Source: Notospermus geniculatus
Lineage: Eukaryota; Nemertea; Pilidiophora; Heteronemertea; Lineidae
Direction: 5' to 3'
Length of the DNA stretch: 64,000 nucleotides
NCBI GenBank assembly: GCA_002633025.1
Contig: NMRB01002524.1
Span: 26,829 to 90,828 of the forward strand
Part shown: in pieces, positions 30,215-41,912 of the stretch
Numbering within the stretch: the first letter of the stretch is position 1
How the letters are laid out: every line of letters starts with the position of its first letter
The notes under the pieces: generated by a model
Told to the model about the DNA's origin: nothing
What the model saw: only the letters and a program-made list of their open reading frames with translations
The model's database searches: none
Program-made: the position numbers and the translations under genes

Positions 30215-30665
30215 TGACGTCTATGGCAGGCGAGGTGGGACATTATTCATATTATATGACCATCATAAATTCATTTTATGACCATCATTAATTAGATTTA
30301 ATGACCATCATAAAATCGACCAATCACAGACGCGGAATTAGTGCTATCACATATTCATTTTATGACCGTCATTAAATCGATTTAATGACCATCATAAAAT
30401 CGACCAATCACAAACGCGGAATTAGTGCTAGCACATATTCATTTTATGCCCATCATTAAATCGATTTAATGACCATCATTAAATCGATTTAATGACCATC
30501 ATAAAATCAGCCAATCACAGACAAGGAATTAGTGCTAGCACATAATCCTATTTAATGACCACCATTTTATGATGGTCATTAAATCGATTTAATGATGGTC
30601 ATAAAATGAATTTATGATGGTCATATAATATGAATAATGTCCCACCTCGCCTGCCATAGACGTCA
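30215..30665. repeat. MITE with satellite-like interior, 451 bp
   Basis: Arms of about 65 bp: TGACGTCTATGGCAGGCGAG at the left, its complement at the right, continuing through GGTGGGACATTATTCATATT. Between them are three tandem units sharing CCATCATAAAATCGACCAAT, AATTAGTGCTAGCACAT and ATTAAATCGATTTAATGA. It interrupts homology between the upstream regions of copies H and A. Confidence 0.75.
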
Positions 30666-31251
30666 AGAGCAGGGACGTCGGCATCGTACAGGCGCAATAA
30701 CAATATAATAGCGTAGGGTTTGCGCAGTAGCCTACTCGTGCAGTCATTGCGAACCTTTCGCAAATACCAACAATCGCTAAATTATCGCACTCGCAAAGCT
30801 TCCGCAAAGCCCTTCCGTCGGTAACATTTAGCCAGGCTAACGCTTTCGTACATCTGGCCCCAGACCAACACACACTCAATACCACAGGAAACGGCCACAG
30901 CTTGATGTAATGCCCGTATCATTTTAATTCCACAAAATCATGATGCAAAGCCTTCCAGTTAAAAAGTGAATGGGCCAACGCCCACTCAGACGGTCTCAAA
31001 ATGCCAGTGACTTACCTATGGCTGGTAATGCCCGTTGTACACGATCCAATTTTTCATCCAGTTTTGTGGAAATTATTCCGGCTATTGAGGATTCAATGTA
31101 TAAATCTGCATGTTGGCCTTTATTGAGCATATTCAAAAAATTTCAACTTGTACAGAGGGCAATTCAGATTCAAATGCATGAGGACACATGTCCGCGTTTA
31201 CCATGCATCTGGGTCATCATAGAAGGCTGGTTGTACGCCTACTTGCGATAT
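30666..31251. other. Intergenic, nothing recognised
   Basis: No gene or clear structure seen. Confidence 0.4.
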
Positions 31252-31373
31252 TAGGGAGGTTTCGCTAGCGCCCGGTTAGCCCATACGACGACGTTTATCT
31301 ATTGTTTGGGTATACCCACACAATAGATAAACGTCGTCGTAGGGGCTAACCAGGCGCTTGCGAAACCTCCCTA
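31252..31373. repeat. 122-bp hairpin of the TAGGGAGGTTTCGC group
   Basis: TAGGGAGGTTTCGCTAGCGC at the left, GCGCTTGCGAAACCTCCCTA at the right, and a near-perfect inner arm ACGACGACGTTTATCTATTG. Could fold into one long stem. Confidence 0.75.
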
Positions 31374-31441
31374 GTGAATGCATTATTCTACCACGACTTC
31401 GTTTAGGCCTGATGATGCTCATTGGTCTGTTTTGGCTCACC

Positions 31442-32103
31442 TGTATCGCACGCCGGAGTGGACATAATTCTGAATTAATATCCACATTAATTCAAATGAA
31501 TTAATGTCTCAAATGAATTAATGTCTACATTAAATCTACCAATAGGATTTGATTTTTATATGTGGACATTTCTTCGATTTAATGTCCACATTAAATCGAT
31601 TTAATACCACCATTAATTCGATTTAGTGTGGCCATTAAATCGATTTAATACCACTATTAATTCGATTTAATATCCACATTAAATCGATTTAATACCACCA
31701 TTAAATCGATTTAATACCGCCATTAAATCGATTTAATGTGCACATTAAATCAATCTGCTACTTCCGCCGATAAGTACACCATCTACCAATCAGAGAAGAG
31801 TTTTTAGCGGCGGATGTGCATGGGCTCGAATTAATGTAGACATAAAATGGAATTAATATCCGCATAAAAAAGTCTCCTCTGAATGTTCGATTGTGCATTT
31901 ATCGGCGGAAGTAACTGCTTGAATTAATGTGAACATTAAATCTAATTAATGGTGGTATTAAATCGATTTAACGTGGACATTAAATCGAATAAATGTCCAC
32001 ATATAAAAATCAAATCTTATTGGTCGATTTAATGTCGACATTAATTCGTTTGAATTCATGTGGATATTCATTCAGAATTATGTCCACTCCGGCGTGCGAT
32101 ACA
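31442..32103. repeat. MITE with satellite-like interior, 662 bp
   Basis: Ends TGTATCGCACGCCGGAGTGG and its perfect complement, continuing through ACATAATTCTGAATTAATAT. The interior is an array of ATTAAATCGATTTAAT palindromes spaced by ACCACC or GTCCAC-type linkers, with a GCCGATAAGT block facing a TTATCGGCGG block. Same build as 30215-30665. Confidence 0.75.
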
Positions 32104-32298
32104 CGTTTACGTGGGGTTCTCATTAATTCAGTCCTTTTGTATCATAAGATCAACTTTTAGTCTGAATTCAACAAAATTTGCACTAAACATGCAGAAGGGT
32201 CTTGCCTATCATATGGAAGAGCCAGAATGCAAATCTGTCGAGGTTTAAAGGGATAGTGTCCACACTTACAAAATGCGAAATTTGTAAGTTGAGCCTTT

Positions 32299-32405
32299 GG
32301 CCCGTATTCTAGAAGCCAGGGTCCACTTTAGGCTTTTGTATTCTGCCCTGCAAACAATAGCTAAAGGTAAACCTTAGAGTTAAGGAAGCTTCTAGAATAC
32401 GGGCC
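32299..32405. repeat. GGCCCGTATTCTAGAAGC hairpin MITE
   Basis: Left GGCCCGTATTCTAGAAGC, right GCTTCTAGAATACGGGCC, with imperfect inner pairing. Confidence 0.7.
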
Positions 32406-32820
32406 TTTATGTTTGATTCCTTTATTGCCTTATCTTTTAAAACGGAGCTACTGGCACGATACCTTTGACAAATCGGACGCCACATCACAAAACGTAGCCC
32501 AGGTATGTGACACAAAGCTTTCGATACCATTTGTCATGTACGGCGGACTGGAAGAAACTTAAGGCTATTTATCTTCATCAGGGGTCTTATCTTATCAGCT
32601 AGTGTCATCGCGTTAGGTTCACAACGATTGGAACCGGGAAAACGTGACATGGGTAAAACCTGAAAACCCGAGAAGGTTGACAATCGGAGTTTTTACGTGC
32701 GGCCCACGAGGGATCCCATCCAGAGGAATTGCAGAAGGGTTCTGGCATAGGTGCTCTCAGGGGTTGGTAGTTTTGTCGAAATAAAAAAATCTGAACTTTG
32801 AGACGTTTTTTTGTATTCAG
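32406..32820. other. Intergenic, nothing recognised
   Basis: No gene or structured repeat seen. Confidence 0.4.
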
Positions 32821-32824
32821 TTAA

Positions 32825-33104
32825 AGGACCACAGTATTGCTTCCCAATCCTGCGTTACACCTACCCGCGTTAAGGGGGAGACCCCTATTAACGACTTGGT
32901 AAACTACCGCATGCAACTAGTCTCGCGCAGCCAGACGTTTCGTTCCGCAGTACTGCTACACAAACTTGTTCGGTCCCCAGCGGCTGGGTGACCAGGACTG
33001 TAATCATACATTCTCCAACACTGGGGCGAAAGGCTTAACTACAGTATTGGAGCATGGTGCCGGTGGCGCCGGCTGTCGACAGAAAGATGCAATACAGAGG
33101 TCCT
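32825..33104. repeat. TTAA-flanked MITE (280 bp), AGGACCACAGTATTGC subfamily, copy 1
   Basis: TTAA at 32821-32824 and 33105-33108. Ends AGGACCACAGTATTGC and AGGACCTCTGTATTGC (complemented). Nearly the same sequence as 42144-42422. Confidence 0.8.
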
Positions 33105-33214
33105 TTAATGCAGATTTTCTTGAAGTTGCTGACTACGTATATTTGGAAATCTTTATGACAAATTTTTGAACTTTTTACACGTAGCGGCTCGTCTGGCGAT
33201 GAACTGTTGGTTAA

Positions 33215-33553
33215 AGGAGACTCCATTTATTGTGAAAAATTTTGAATTTTTGAAATATCGTTAATACATTCAAATTTATTGATATCTGCAACATGTCGTC
33301 TTTTTTCAAAGCAGCACACTCGTCATTTTATTTTTATTGCATCCCAAGGGGATCATTGCACAGCACATGTGATGCCATGTGTGCTCAATGCATATTTATG
33401 AATGTACAACGAATAGGCCTGGGCTGTCACAGTATCAGCTCATTCACTACAATAAAGGTCGTCAGCCTATTGACACTAGCGACATCACAACTCATGGAAT
33501 GGCCTCCATGGATTGATAAAAATTCAAAAGTTTACAATAAGTGGAATCTCCCT
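33215..33553. repeat. TTAA-flanked MITE (339 bp), AGGAGACTCCATTTATTGT subfamily
   Basis: TTAA on both sides (33211-33214, 33554-33557). Ends AGGAGACTCCATTTATTGT and AGGGAGATTCCACTTATTGT (complemented). Confidence 0.65.
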
Positions 33554-33804
33554 TTAAGGTCCCTATCGGCAACCTCCTCATAAGGATGTTGATGTTCTTA
33601 TTACAACGGTTGGTTGGCATGAGAATCTAACTCCGAAGTAGCCTAAAATACACAAAACATCAAGATTTGAGCCAAAATCCATAGGTTGTCAGTTGCCAGC
33701 ACCACCTGTGATGAAATGACTCTACTGATATGAGCATGCCTGCCTGTCGGATCCCTTTAAAATCTTTGGATCCCGAAGCTGAAATGAAAATATCCCCTAC
33801 ACAC

Positions 33805-33960
33805 TAGGGAGGTTTAGAAATCAAACGATAAACGTAAACTTTACGACAACGTTAGTTTTCATACTACACATTAACCAGATTTTATATTGCATTTTCGGTA
33901 CAAAAATAACGCTGTCGTTAACGTTGTTTACGTTTGTCGTTTGATTTCTAAACCTCCCTA
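33805..33960. repeat. TAGGGAGGTTTAGAAATCAA hairpin, 156 bp
   Basis: TAGGGAGGTTTAGAAATCAA at the left, its complement TTGATTTCTAAACCTCCCTA at the right, and ACGATAAACGTAAAC pairing inside. Terminal TAGGGAG shared with several otherwise different MITEs here. Confidence 0.75.
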
Positions 33961-34381
33961 ATATCCCCTACGCTGAACGTTAAGGCACAGGAATGGTCTG
34001 ACAACAAGGTATTCGAAGGAACTTTTTCGCTTTGAATATCAGGCAAGTCGCAACGTTGTTGTGTGACAACTGAGTTTGCAATTGGGGAAAGAACATTTAA
34101 AAAATATGAAAGCTTTTAAAGGGCATTGCGCTCAGCTGACCTTTCCAGAGGTATGGGTGATCAGTCAGAACATCAAGCTATCAAAAATTGGTTATCTTTT
34201 AGTGTGAATGCACTCTTTTGTGTATATCTCTTGATATACACAAAGTTGTCGCTCAACCTGAGTTCATGATAATCGTCGCTTGGTGCATGCGGCCCATTAG
34301 GTTTGGTCTCCTCTTCTAAAGCATATTTCCCAAAACTGAAAATAAGCGACTTGCTAGGTTTTGCCAACGCTCCAGGGACCT
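33961..34381. other. Intergenic, nothing recognised
   Basis: No gene or structured repeat seen. Confidence 0.4.
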
Positions 34382-34506
34382 TATTCACTAAGCTCCCGTA
34401 ACTTACGGGTGTGCGCAAACTATTGTCCTTTTGCGGACAACCTATTGTTCACTATCAGCCTGACAAAGGATTTGCTTACCCTTAAAGTTACGGGAGCTTT
34501 GTGAAT
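34382..34506. repeat. Hairpin MITE, AAGCTCCCGTAACTT arms
   Basis: TATTCACTAAGCTCCCGTAA at the left, TTACGGGAGCTTTGTGAATA at the right, directly abutting the next MITE. Confidence 0.65.
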
Positions 34507-34638
34507 AGGGAGTTTTCGCAAAGCCCCCGAAACGCCAACGCGAACGTCAAACCCATTGTTCGATGCTACGAAGAGAGCACCGAACAAAAGGATAGACGTT
34601 CGCGTTGGCGTTTCGGGGGCTTTGCGAAAACTCTCTTA
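34506..34638. repeat. MITE of the TAGGGAG-TTTTCGCAAAGC family, copy 3
   Basis: TAGGGAGTTTTCGCAAAGCC to the complementary right end; interior has ACGTTCGCGTTGGCGTTTCG as in copies 1 and 2. Confidence 0.75.
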
Positions 34639-36357
34639 TAAGGGCCCAGATCTTTACTTCCACCTTATAATTGTTCACCGACCTCCTGCGTCTGTTTCCC
34701 TCGAATGGTTCCGTTTGTATTAGAAGAATGGTTATCAGTATCTTTGCGATCTCATTGAAATATATGTCCTCAAACATTCAACATGTCCGCTTCCGACACC
34801 GACACTGTCGTCATTCTCTTTACATGATGACAAAGGAATGACTCTGTTCATTTGGGGGACGAGAATCTTATTTACAATAGCTGAATAATAACGATCCTGT
34901 TTTACAGTTTTATTAGAAATTGACCACAAAGCGCGAGCAAAATTGGATTTAGATGAAAGCGAAGGTGATTCTGTATAGAATGTGATAGCTCTTTATTTTT
35001 CCATCGCTCACGCCTCGGCTTGTGTATGTTACAGACCGAACACTCTGTCGCTTCTTATTCACTTGATATCACGATCCTCGGGGAGGGATGGGGAGGCTGA
35101 CAGAAGTTGGAAATATTATTGTAAGCACATAACTTGGTTTCGTCAGTTTGCTTGTCGTGTTGCCGGTGTAACGTTTGTGATTGTTCCCCATCTGCGAGTA
35201 TTCCCCTATTATTGTTCGTACGGAATACATGTAAGTTGCGACTTGACAATAGGGGAAACACAGGAAAACGTGTTGATCGCTCTTCGGTTTGGTTGTCCTG
35301 TTGCAAATGTAACGTTTGTGATTGTTCCCCATCTGCGAGTATTCCCCTACAACTGTCTGACATAAAGCTGCGACCTGACAATGAGGCGGCCAATACTGGT
35401 CCTACCAAACAAGCCGTGACTGCAACGCGCAGGTTGGTAGGATCAGATACTGGTCTAGAACCGACTCCGTGTAAAAAGGGCTATTGTTCCATGATTTGAT
35501 TAACATGCATGGCTACAGGAACCAGTGACCGGATATTAAAATTTAACAATAGAATCATTTGTGCCCAAGGCAGTCTTTTCTTGGGACATTCTTTGTGGAA
35601 ACCGCATTAAAATCTCCTTGTTTCCAATGGTAATGATGGATTAAAACTCAATAGATATGCTGCTGCGACTACCCTTCATTCCACATCCGATTGGCGCGAG
35701 GTTTTCAGCAGATATCTCAACAACGGCTGGGTCAAATTCGACATACATGTACCATACATCAAATGGCTTGTCTTTCTTGTCGGTATCTTTCTGCTATCTT
35801 CATTTTTCGCGTAAGGCCGACATAACGGATCCCTTTCTCAAAACCCATTTCATTTCGCCATTGTGTTCAGTGCAATTTACACGTACGCGATGCATTGCGT
35901 CATTTAAAAATGGCCGCCATTTCGGCCGTGAACACAAACTGTGATTTGTGAAAGAACGTTTTTCTGTCACGTTTTTCGGGAAAATTACAGCGATGATGGC
36001 TGTAGCGGCGAAAAAGACAAATCGATTGATGTATGGTTGGTCACATTTGACCCAGCCGTTGCGGAGCTATCGTTGATAAACCTCCCGCCACTCGAAAGTG
36101 GAATGGAGAGTAGGTCCATGCCCTCTCTACGACGGAGTATGTTAACCGTATCCTGATCTAAGCCCGTTAAGCCAAATTTGATTGATACCAAGTCCATTGC
36201 GTGTCGAACTTCGCTGTTGAGAACGCGAGTTTGACACTTGGATAATCCTACCGATACCGTCGCGTGTCGGAGAGATCAATTACGACTAAGGGGTGACGGT
36301 TAATGACGTTGAGATTAGCCCCCGATTGCTTCGATCGCGATTTATATTTCGCCCTAC
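34639..36357. other. No gene recognised; one short direct duplication
   Basis: A block with GTAACGTTTGTGATTGTTCC and CCATCTGCGAGTATTCCCCT occurs twice, near 35168-35220 and 35310-35352, about 140 bp apart. Short ORFs across it are repeats of each other for that reason. No recognisable protein. Confidence 0.45.
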
Positions 36358-36975
36358 AGCGGTCAATTAATACGAGTTATGAGACACGTCGTTCAATTAA
36401 CACGGCGATTAGAGAAACATCAGCAGGCTGTTTGGCTGGTGCGGTGGCGAGGATCGATTAAGCCACCGAACGGTAATATCAGATACCTTTATTCCGAAGG
36501 ACATTGAAATTAGCAAGGCTACGAGAGGTCGAAGTCGTTAGAATGGTCAGATCTTCCATCATATTGGCTGATATTCATAAAAGCTAGCAAATGCTTTTAC
36601 TTCAAGTTTTGTTGTGCATTTACATTGGACCTCGCTGTGCAAATCTTAAAGGAGCACGGTTTGAATCTCAGATGCGTTATTTGACTGCCGACGTAGAGGG
36701 AGCCACCTAGCGGCAGTAAGGCGAACTACAAAAATACATTACAAAATGTACAGAGAAAACCGGGTCAATTCGCCGACAACGTAGTTAGACCCTGGGATGG
36801 AGACTGGCGCAGTGGCGCCGGCTGTCGAGAAAAAGTGGCAATACCGGGCTCCTTTAAGTAAAAGCATTTGCTAACTTTTACGAAAACCATCCAATAGGCC
36901 CCTTTCGAAAGTCTTCAGCGGGCAATAGCAACATCGCCCCAGGTCAAAACGTTCGTGTACATCGTGTGCATTTTT
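36358..36975. repeat. Direct duplication, copy 1 (about 618 bp)
   Basis: From AGCGGTCAATTAATACGAG to CATCGTGTGCATTTT. The second copy is at 37175-37792 with only a few differences. Each copy contains a TTAA element nested in an outer inverted repeat (AGCAAATGCTTTTACT against AGTAAAAGCATTTGCT). Confidence 0.85.
36650..36853. repeat. TTAA-flanked MITE (204 bp), AGGAGCACGGT subfamily
   Basis: TTAA at 36646-36649 and 36854-36857; ends AGGAGCACGGTTTGA and AGGAGCCCGGTATTGCC (complemented). Related to 24813-25013. Confidence 0.75.
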
Positions 36976-37174
36976 TTTTGATATTTGATATTTGATATTT
37001 ATTTTGACCAACACAAACAGTACGGTAACAAAAGTTTCATACACATGGGAAGAATTGTGGTCAGGGACAAAGCCAAGATCCTATTAGAGTTGTTACCTAT
37101 TCAGGACTGTCTGGGTCAACGGACTGTCCAGGGAAATATGACGTAACACTATTGTATAAACAGCACCCAATGTT
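36976..37174. other. Sequence between the two duplicated blocks
   Basis: Contains a T-rich run and TTTGATATTTGATATTTGAT simple repeat, then unrecognised sequence. Confidence 0.5.
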
Positions 37175-37792
37175 AGCGGTCAATTAATACGAGTTATGAG
37201 ACACGTCGTTCAATTAACACGGCGATTAGAGAAACATCAGCAGGCTGTTTGGCTGGTGCGGTGGCGATGATCGATTAAGCCACCGAACGGTAATATCAGA
37301 TACCTTTATTCCGAAGGACATTGAAATTAGCAAGGCTACGAGAGGTCGGAGTCGTTAGGATGGTCAGATCTTCCATCATATTGGCTGATATTCATAAAAG
37401 CTAGCAAATGCTTTTACTTCAAGTTTTGTTGTGCATTTACATTGGACCTCGCTGTGCAAATCTTAAAGGAGCACGGTTTGAATCTCAGATGCGTCATTTG
37501 ACTGCCGACGTAGAGGGAGCCACCTAGCGGCAGTAAGACGAACTACAAAAATGCATTACAGAATGTACAGAGAAAACCGGGTCAATTCGCCGACAACGGA
37601 GTTAGACCCAGGGATGGAGAGTGGCGCAGTGGCGCCGGCTGTCGAGAAAAAGTGGCAATACCGGGCTCCTTTAAGTAAAAGCATTTGCTAACTTTTACGA
37701 AAACCATCCAATAGGCCCCTTTCGAAAGTCTTCAGCGGGCAATAACAACATCGCCCCAGGTCAAAACGTTCGTGTACATCGTGTGCATTTTG
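37175..37792. repeat. Direct duplication, copy 2 (about 618 bp)
   Basis: Second copy of 36358-36975, offset 817 bp. Beyond it, GACCTTGGGCGAGGATGTTG at 37791-37810 complements the copy's own end, forming a further hairpin. Confidence 0.85.
37467..37670. repeat. TTAA-flanked MITE (204 bp), duplicate of 36650-36853
   Basis: TTAA at 37463-37466 and 37671-37674. Copied with the surrounding block rather than inserted again. Confidence 0.75.
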
Positions 37793-38362
37793 ACCTTGGG
37801 CGAGGATGTTGTTATTGCCCGCTGAAGACTTTCGGAAGGGGCCTATGGGAATAGTACCAGATGAACTCGGCACGATATTACGAATCACGCCATGCATTCA
37901 CGGGAGTAACCCTAGCCGTCAGTTCGTGTTGCGAAGATGTGTTAGATAATTTGTTAGATAATGAAAAAAAGTATTATGACCACAGTCGATCATCAAGCAG
38001 GTTATTCCACATGGAAGCATGCCGCTTTCACGTGATACTCTACCACTTTCACGTGAATTTCTTAACTCGTGTTCGAACAAAACACGAATCGACAGCTAGG
38101 GTAGCTCCCTTGAACGTTTGACTTTAATCTCGTCTCTTCGTTACTCCTGGCAACAATCAAGGCAGGGATTAATTTTTGTCTTGGAACTTCCTTCAGTGCT
38201 CTACCAGTGGATTATCACGGATTAACGGATTTAGGATTCGGGGTTATCTGCCAAGAATGTACTAATCTACCCCAACCAACACAGCCGAAGTTTGCATCTT
38301 CAATGACAATGTTAAGTCACGGCCGAGACAAATGACCAGCTGTACGGGGTCCCAACGAACAC

Positions 38363-38766
38363 TGAGGTTTCGCAAATCTGACGAAACACGAAGTTCGAAA
38401 TACAGAATTGGGCTTCATTTCCATGACGTAATGTATTTCAGGAGATGGTTGGTACCACAAATACCGCCTGCTGCAAGAGCGTCTTTCAGCGTATGACGTT
38501 AGACTGAGAAGAAATGAAATAGGTAACACCGTCTTTTGAATCAACTTGGTTGTATTGATATTTCGTTTCCACTTCGTAGATACGAATTGGAAATTTAAAA
38601 ATTCCAGATGCACCAACTCTGTTGGTCTTACATGATATGCGAAAATACGCACTGGCAGCAGAGACATTTGTGGTACAACCATCTCCAGAAATACATTAGA
38701 TCATGGAAATGAAGTAGAATTTCGGATTTCGTACTTCGCGTTTCGTCAAGTTTGCGAAACCTCACT
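38363..38766. repeat. GAGGTTTCGCAAATCTGACG-family MITE in unit 1
   Basis: TGAGGTTTCGCAAATCTGAC to TTTGCGAAACCTCACTA; interior GTACCACAAATACCGCCTGC and its complementary partner near the right end. Its counterpart in unit 2 is 51123-51511. Confidence 0.75.
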
Positions 38767-39107
38767 ATATCAAATCAGGGCTGAGAAAAATGACCGGCTG
38801 CTACGGATTCCCAACTATTGAGCAATTAAAGGCGAAACGAATGCAATTCCCCCCTCCCTTGTGAAACATTTTCCGAGCAATTAATCCGCCAATAAATGAC
38901 TTATTAACGCAATGAAATTAGAGCCACACATGAATAGACTCGAACAACCATTTAATAATCCCCTTGTCCGACTGAATCTGCCGGTGTGTGGAGAAGGTCT
39001 GTCGCCATGCATCACGTAATTGTGAGGTTTCGCAACCGCCCAGTTAGGCCACCGACTCCGCTGATACTACGGGTATAGTAAGACAATAGAAAATCGTAAC
39101 CAAAATG

Positions 39108-39510
39108 GGCGGCCATGTAGAATTAGCGGAATCAGCAGATCTGGCGGATTTAGCGGATTCTGTATAAAATTGAATAAAATTCAATGATGAATGGAAACTA
39201 ATTAAGTTATGTACAGTGTATTATAAATTTTCATCAGTTGTGCCCCACAGATTATTGAGGACCGCGAAAATACATTTTATAGTCGGTAATCCAAACAGGG
39301 AAACAAAAGTGGTCAGCAGGAATACTTCGGCCAGTTGCCGTTCGCGACGCTGTTGCGGCTTTTCCCTTATAACCTGTGCAGCATTATAGAACACTTGAAA
39401 AATTACATTACATGTACTAAATTAACCATTTATTGTCAAATTTTATTCAATTTTCTACAGAATCCGCTAAATCCGCCAAATCTGCTGATTCCGCTAATTC
39501 TACATGGCCA
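39108..39510. mobile_element. 403-bp inverted-repeat element with 8-bp target duplication, unit 1 only
   Basis: Direct repeats CCAAAATG at 39100-39107 and 39511-39518 flank arms of about 70 bp (GGCCATGTAGAATTAGCGGA and its complement). Unit 2 has a single CCAAAATG at 51846-51853 with nothing inserted. Eight bp fits a hAT-type element. Confidence 0.8.
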
Positions 39511-39618
39511 CCAAAATGTAATCGTAGGTCGATCCGGGCAATTGCGAACCGTCTGTAATACCAGACTCTGATTCCCGACTCGTAGTGAAAGGAAATCAAT
39601 AGAGTTCGCTGGCAAACC

Positions 39619-39920
39619 AAGGTGTGGGGACGATCAAATCGAGGTGTAATGATGATCAAATCGAGGTGTAATGACGATCAAATCGAGGTGTAATTACGAT
39701 CAAATCGAGGTGTAACGACGATCAAATCGAGGTGTAATGACGATCAAATCGAGGTGTAATGACGATCAAATCGAGGTGTAATGACGATCAAATCGAGGTG
39801 TAATGACGATCATAATATAGTGTATGACGATCAAATCGAGGTGTATGACGATCAAATCGAGGTGTATGACGATCAAATCGGGGTGTAATGACGATCAAAC
39901 CGAGGTGTAATGACGATCAT
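39619..39920. repeat. 22-bp minisatellite, unit 1 (about 13 copies)
   Basis: Tandem ACGATCAAATCGAGGTGTAA plus TG, with some 21-bp variants (GTGTATG) near the right end. Unit 2 has about eight copies at 51957-52142. Confidence 0.9.
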
Positions 39921-40571
39921 AACATCAGACTATAAACACAAACTTTAACTTTAACTTTATATGGAGTGATGCAGTTCGCCAACTCATATCCGAAATCTTG
40001 TGAAATCTTTATTCGCACTGGGAATCCTTCCCTGTCACTTGAATCTTCATTATGCATAGTTTTGGGAACGACTCGTCCCCAAAGCGTGACTGAGACCAGA
40101 CGATACGACAAGATAGTCGGTGTCGTCGTCACTTGACCAATGGATCATTTCCGCTCTGACCGAATTCCTCCATCGCGCCCGAGGCTGTTATTTTCCAGTC
40201 GGGTCATTGATTTTCATGGCTGAGTGTGCATCACAACCTAACCATGAAATAGCCTTCAAGGACAATCTCCTGGAGTAGGTGATGTCAGTTCACGCCACGT
40301 TCTGTACCTTGAACGAGCTGGGAGAGTATATGAAGATACAGAGATTTTGCTCTACCACTGGAATCTGCCTCCCCAACATTCGAATCCGATAGCTCTGTCC
40401 TTCACCTTAGAAACGCGTTTTTATTTCATGTTCTTTAATTTTATCTCCTTTACGTATGCGACCCTTTCTATAACTGTTTGGGTTCGGAGGCTGTTTGGAC
40501 TACTCGCAGGGTACTGACGGACGCCTCGTTTAACACACGTCATTGAACCATATTTTATGAAGATGGGTATA

Positions 40572-40662
40572 TTTTGGCCTAGTGGTTTATTAAGGCGTGT
40601 TTCCCTGAGTGCTGGCGATTGATGCCTAATGCGATGGTCCGTGGGTTCGAATCTGGTAGGAA
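40572..40662 (+). repeat. tRNA-like (SINE-type) head, unit 1
   Basis: A-box-like TGGCCTAGTGG at 40575-40585 and B-box-like GGGTTCGAATCT at 40643-40654, too far apart and too poorly paired for a working tRNA. Probably the head of an old SINE. The small minus-strand ORF across it (40421-40666) is an artefact of this. Confidence 0.5.
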
Positions 40663-41230
40663 GCAATGTCTTTAACCGTAGAAACCCAACATTATCACAT
40701 CAAAAGCGTCAGTGTCAGGACTTCGATTCGAATAATCAATAGCCTGCCGTGGTCAGCAGTGCCGACCATCACCAACAGGAGAAGCTGGACCCCAGCTAAT
40801 GCAAGACTAAATGGTCATTGTCTTAATGTGGTGTAATGTCATTGTTACTTTGAACAATGTACTGTACAAAAGCCAGTGGAAATCAGGCGGCAAACTGCGG
40901 TACCAGTTTCGGCTTTTTCAGGGCTGTGCCTCGGGCACTTGCCCCATGGTTCCAGCAATAGCTAATACGTGTATCAATTCAAAATCTCTCGTACCGGCGG
41001 CAAAAAATGGACAGGCAATTATACTCCACTACCCCAAGGCCGAAACTGATATCAATGTACCGGTATATGAAGAATCTTTCTCGAAGAAAGAAGACACCAA
41101 GATATTTCAATTCGGTCAAGTGGTTACAGCTCCAGACCCTGTATTGCAAGTGATGAAATGGTCCATGGACCATGTGCTCACCTGGTTGGACATGACAGTG
41201 TTGTGGCAGATGAAGGTATATCAGTTATGA

Positions 41231-41912
41231 GCAATCTGGGTCAAGTCATTCCTGAGTTACGGGGCTTTTGATGATTCTGTGGTTATGCCACCTGGCGGCC
41301 ATATTAGTTGTCCGATCGGGCCAAACCTTCACATGCAACATAAAGGTCATCTAGAGGGAACCACATAGCACATTTGAGCGCCCTTGGTCAGGTCGTTCCT
41401 GAGTTATAGCACTTAGATGATTTTCAGGTTACGCCACCTGGCGGCCATATTGGATGTCCAGTTGCGCCAAAACTCAGAGTTTTCGAAGGTACCCCTCTAG
41501 TACACGTTTAAGCAAGATATGAACTTGCTCAGAGAAATAATGGTGAACTGTGGCGGGTTCGTCACTTTTGTACAACTTTGACTTCTGTGACCTGTACATG
41601 TAGGTCAAATCAAAAACCCTTTATATATGTTATGTACATGTATCCTAATTAGATACACCTATGATAAAAATTTGGAGAAGATCTAGTTGTTAGTTCAGGA
41701 GTTATTGCACTTTTTGTGTTTTTGGTTTTGGCCATCTGGTGGCCAAGCCAGGAATCGAATCGGACCGAAACTTGGTGTCATAGGTCATCTGACCTAGGGG
41801 TATATGTTCCAAGTTTCAGAGTAATAGCCCCAGCGGTTACGAAACGTGCCCTGCTAACGGACGACGACGACGACGGACACCGCATGACGACAAAAGCTCA
41901 CGGGTGAGCTAA
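41231..41912 (+). mobile_element. Probable 3' tail of an RTE-type LINE, unit 1
   Basis: Non-coding repeats of CCACCTGGCGGCCATATT and GTCATTCCTGAGTTA, then GGTCATCTGACC, CCCCAGCGGTTACGAAACGT, a GGACGACGACGACGAC run and TCACGGGTGAGCTAAAA. The CGGACGACGACGG then AGCTCACGGGTGAGC ending resembles RTE-clade 3' ends known from several invertebrates. Identification is from memory of the style, not a search. Unit 2 equivalent: 53586-54070, with a deletion. Confidence 0.45.

Noticed and set aside
35055-35499. Overlapping ORFs with repeated motifs near 35.1-35.4 kb
   Set aside because: The repetition comes from a 140-bp-spaced direct DNA repeat, appears in several frames and on both strands, and matches no protein.
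39619-39920. CRISPR array
   Set aside because: The 22-bp repeat is directly tandem with no spacers, the host is eukaryotic and no cas genes are present; it is a minisatellite.
40421-40666. 81-codon minus-strand frame conserved in both duplicated units
   Set aside because: It is conserved because the DNA was duplicated, and it reads antisense across a tRNA-like SINE head (B box GGGTTCGAATCT).
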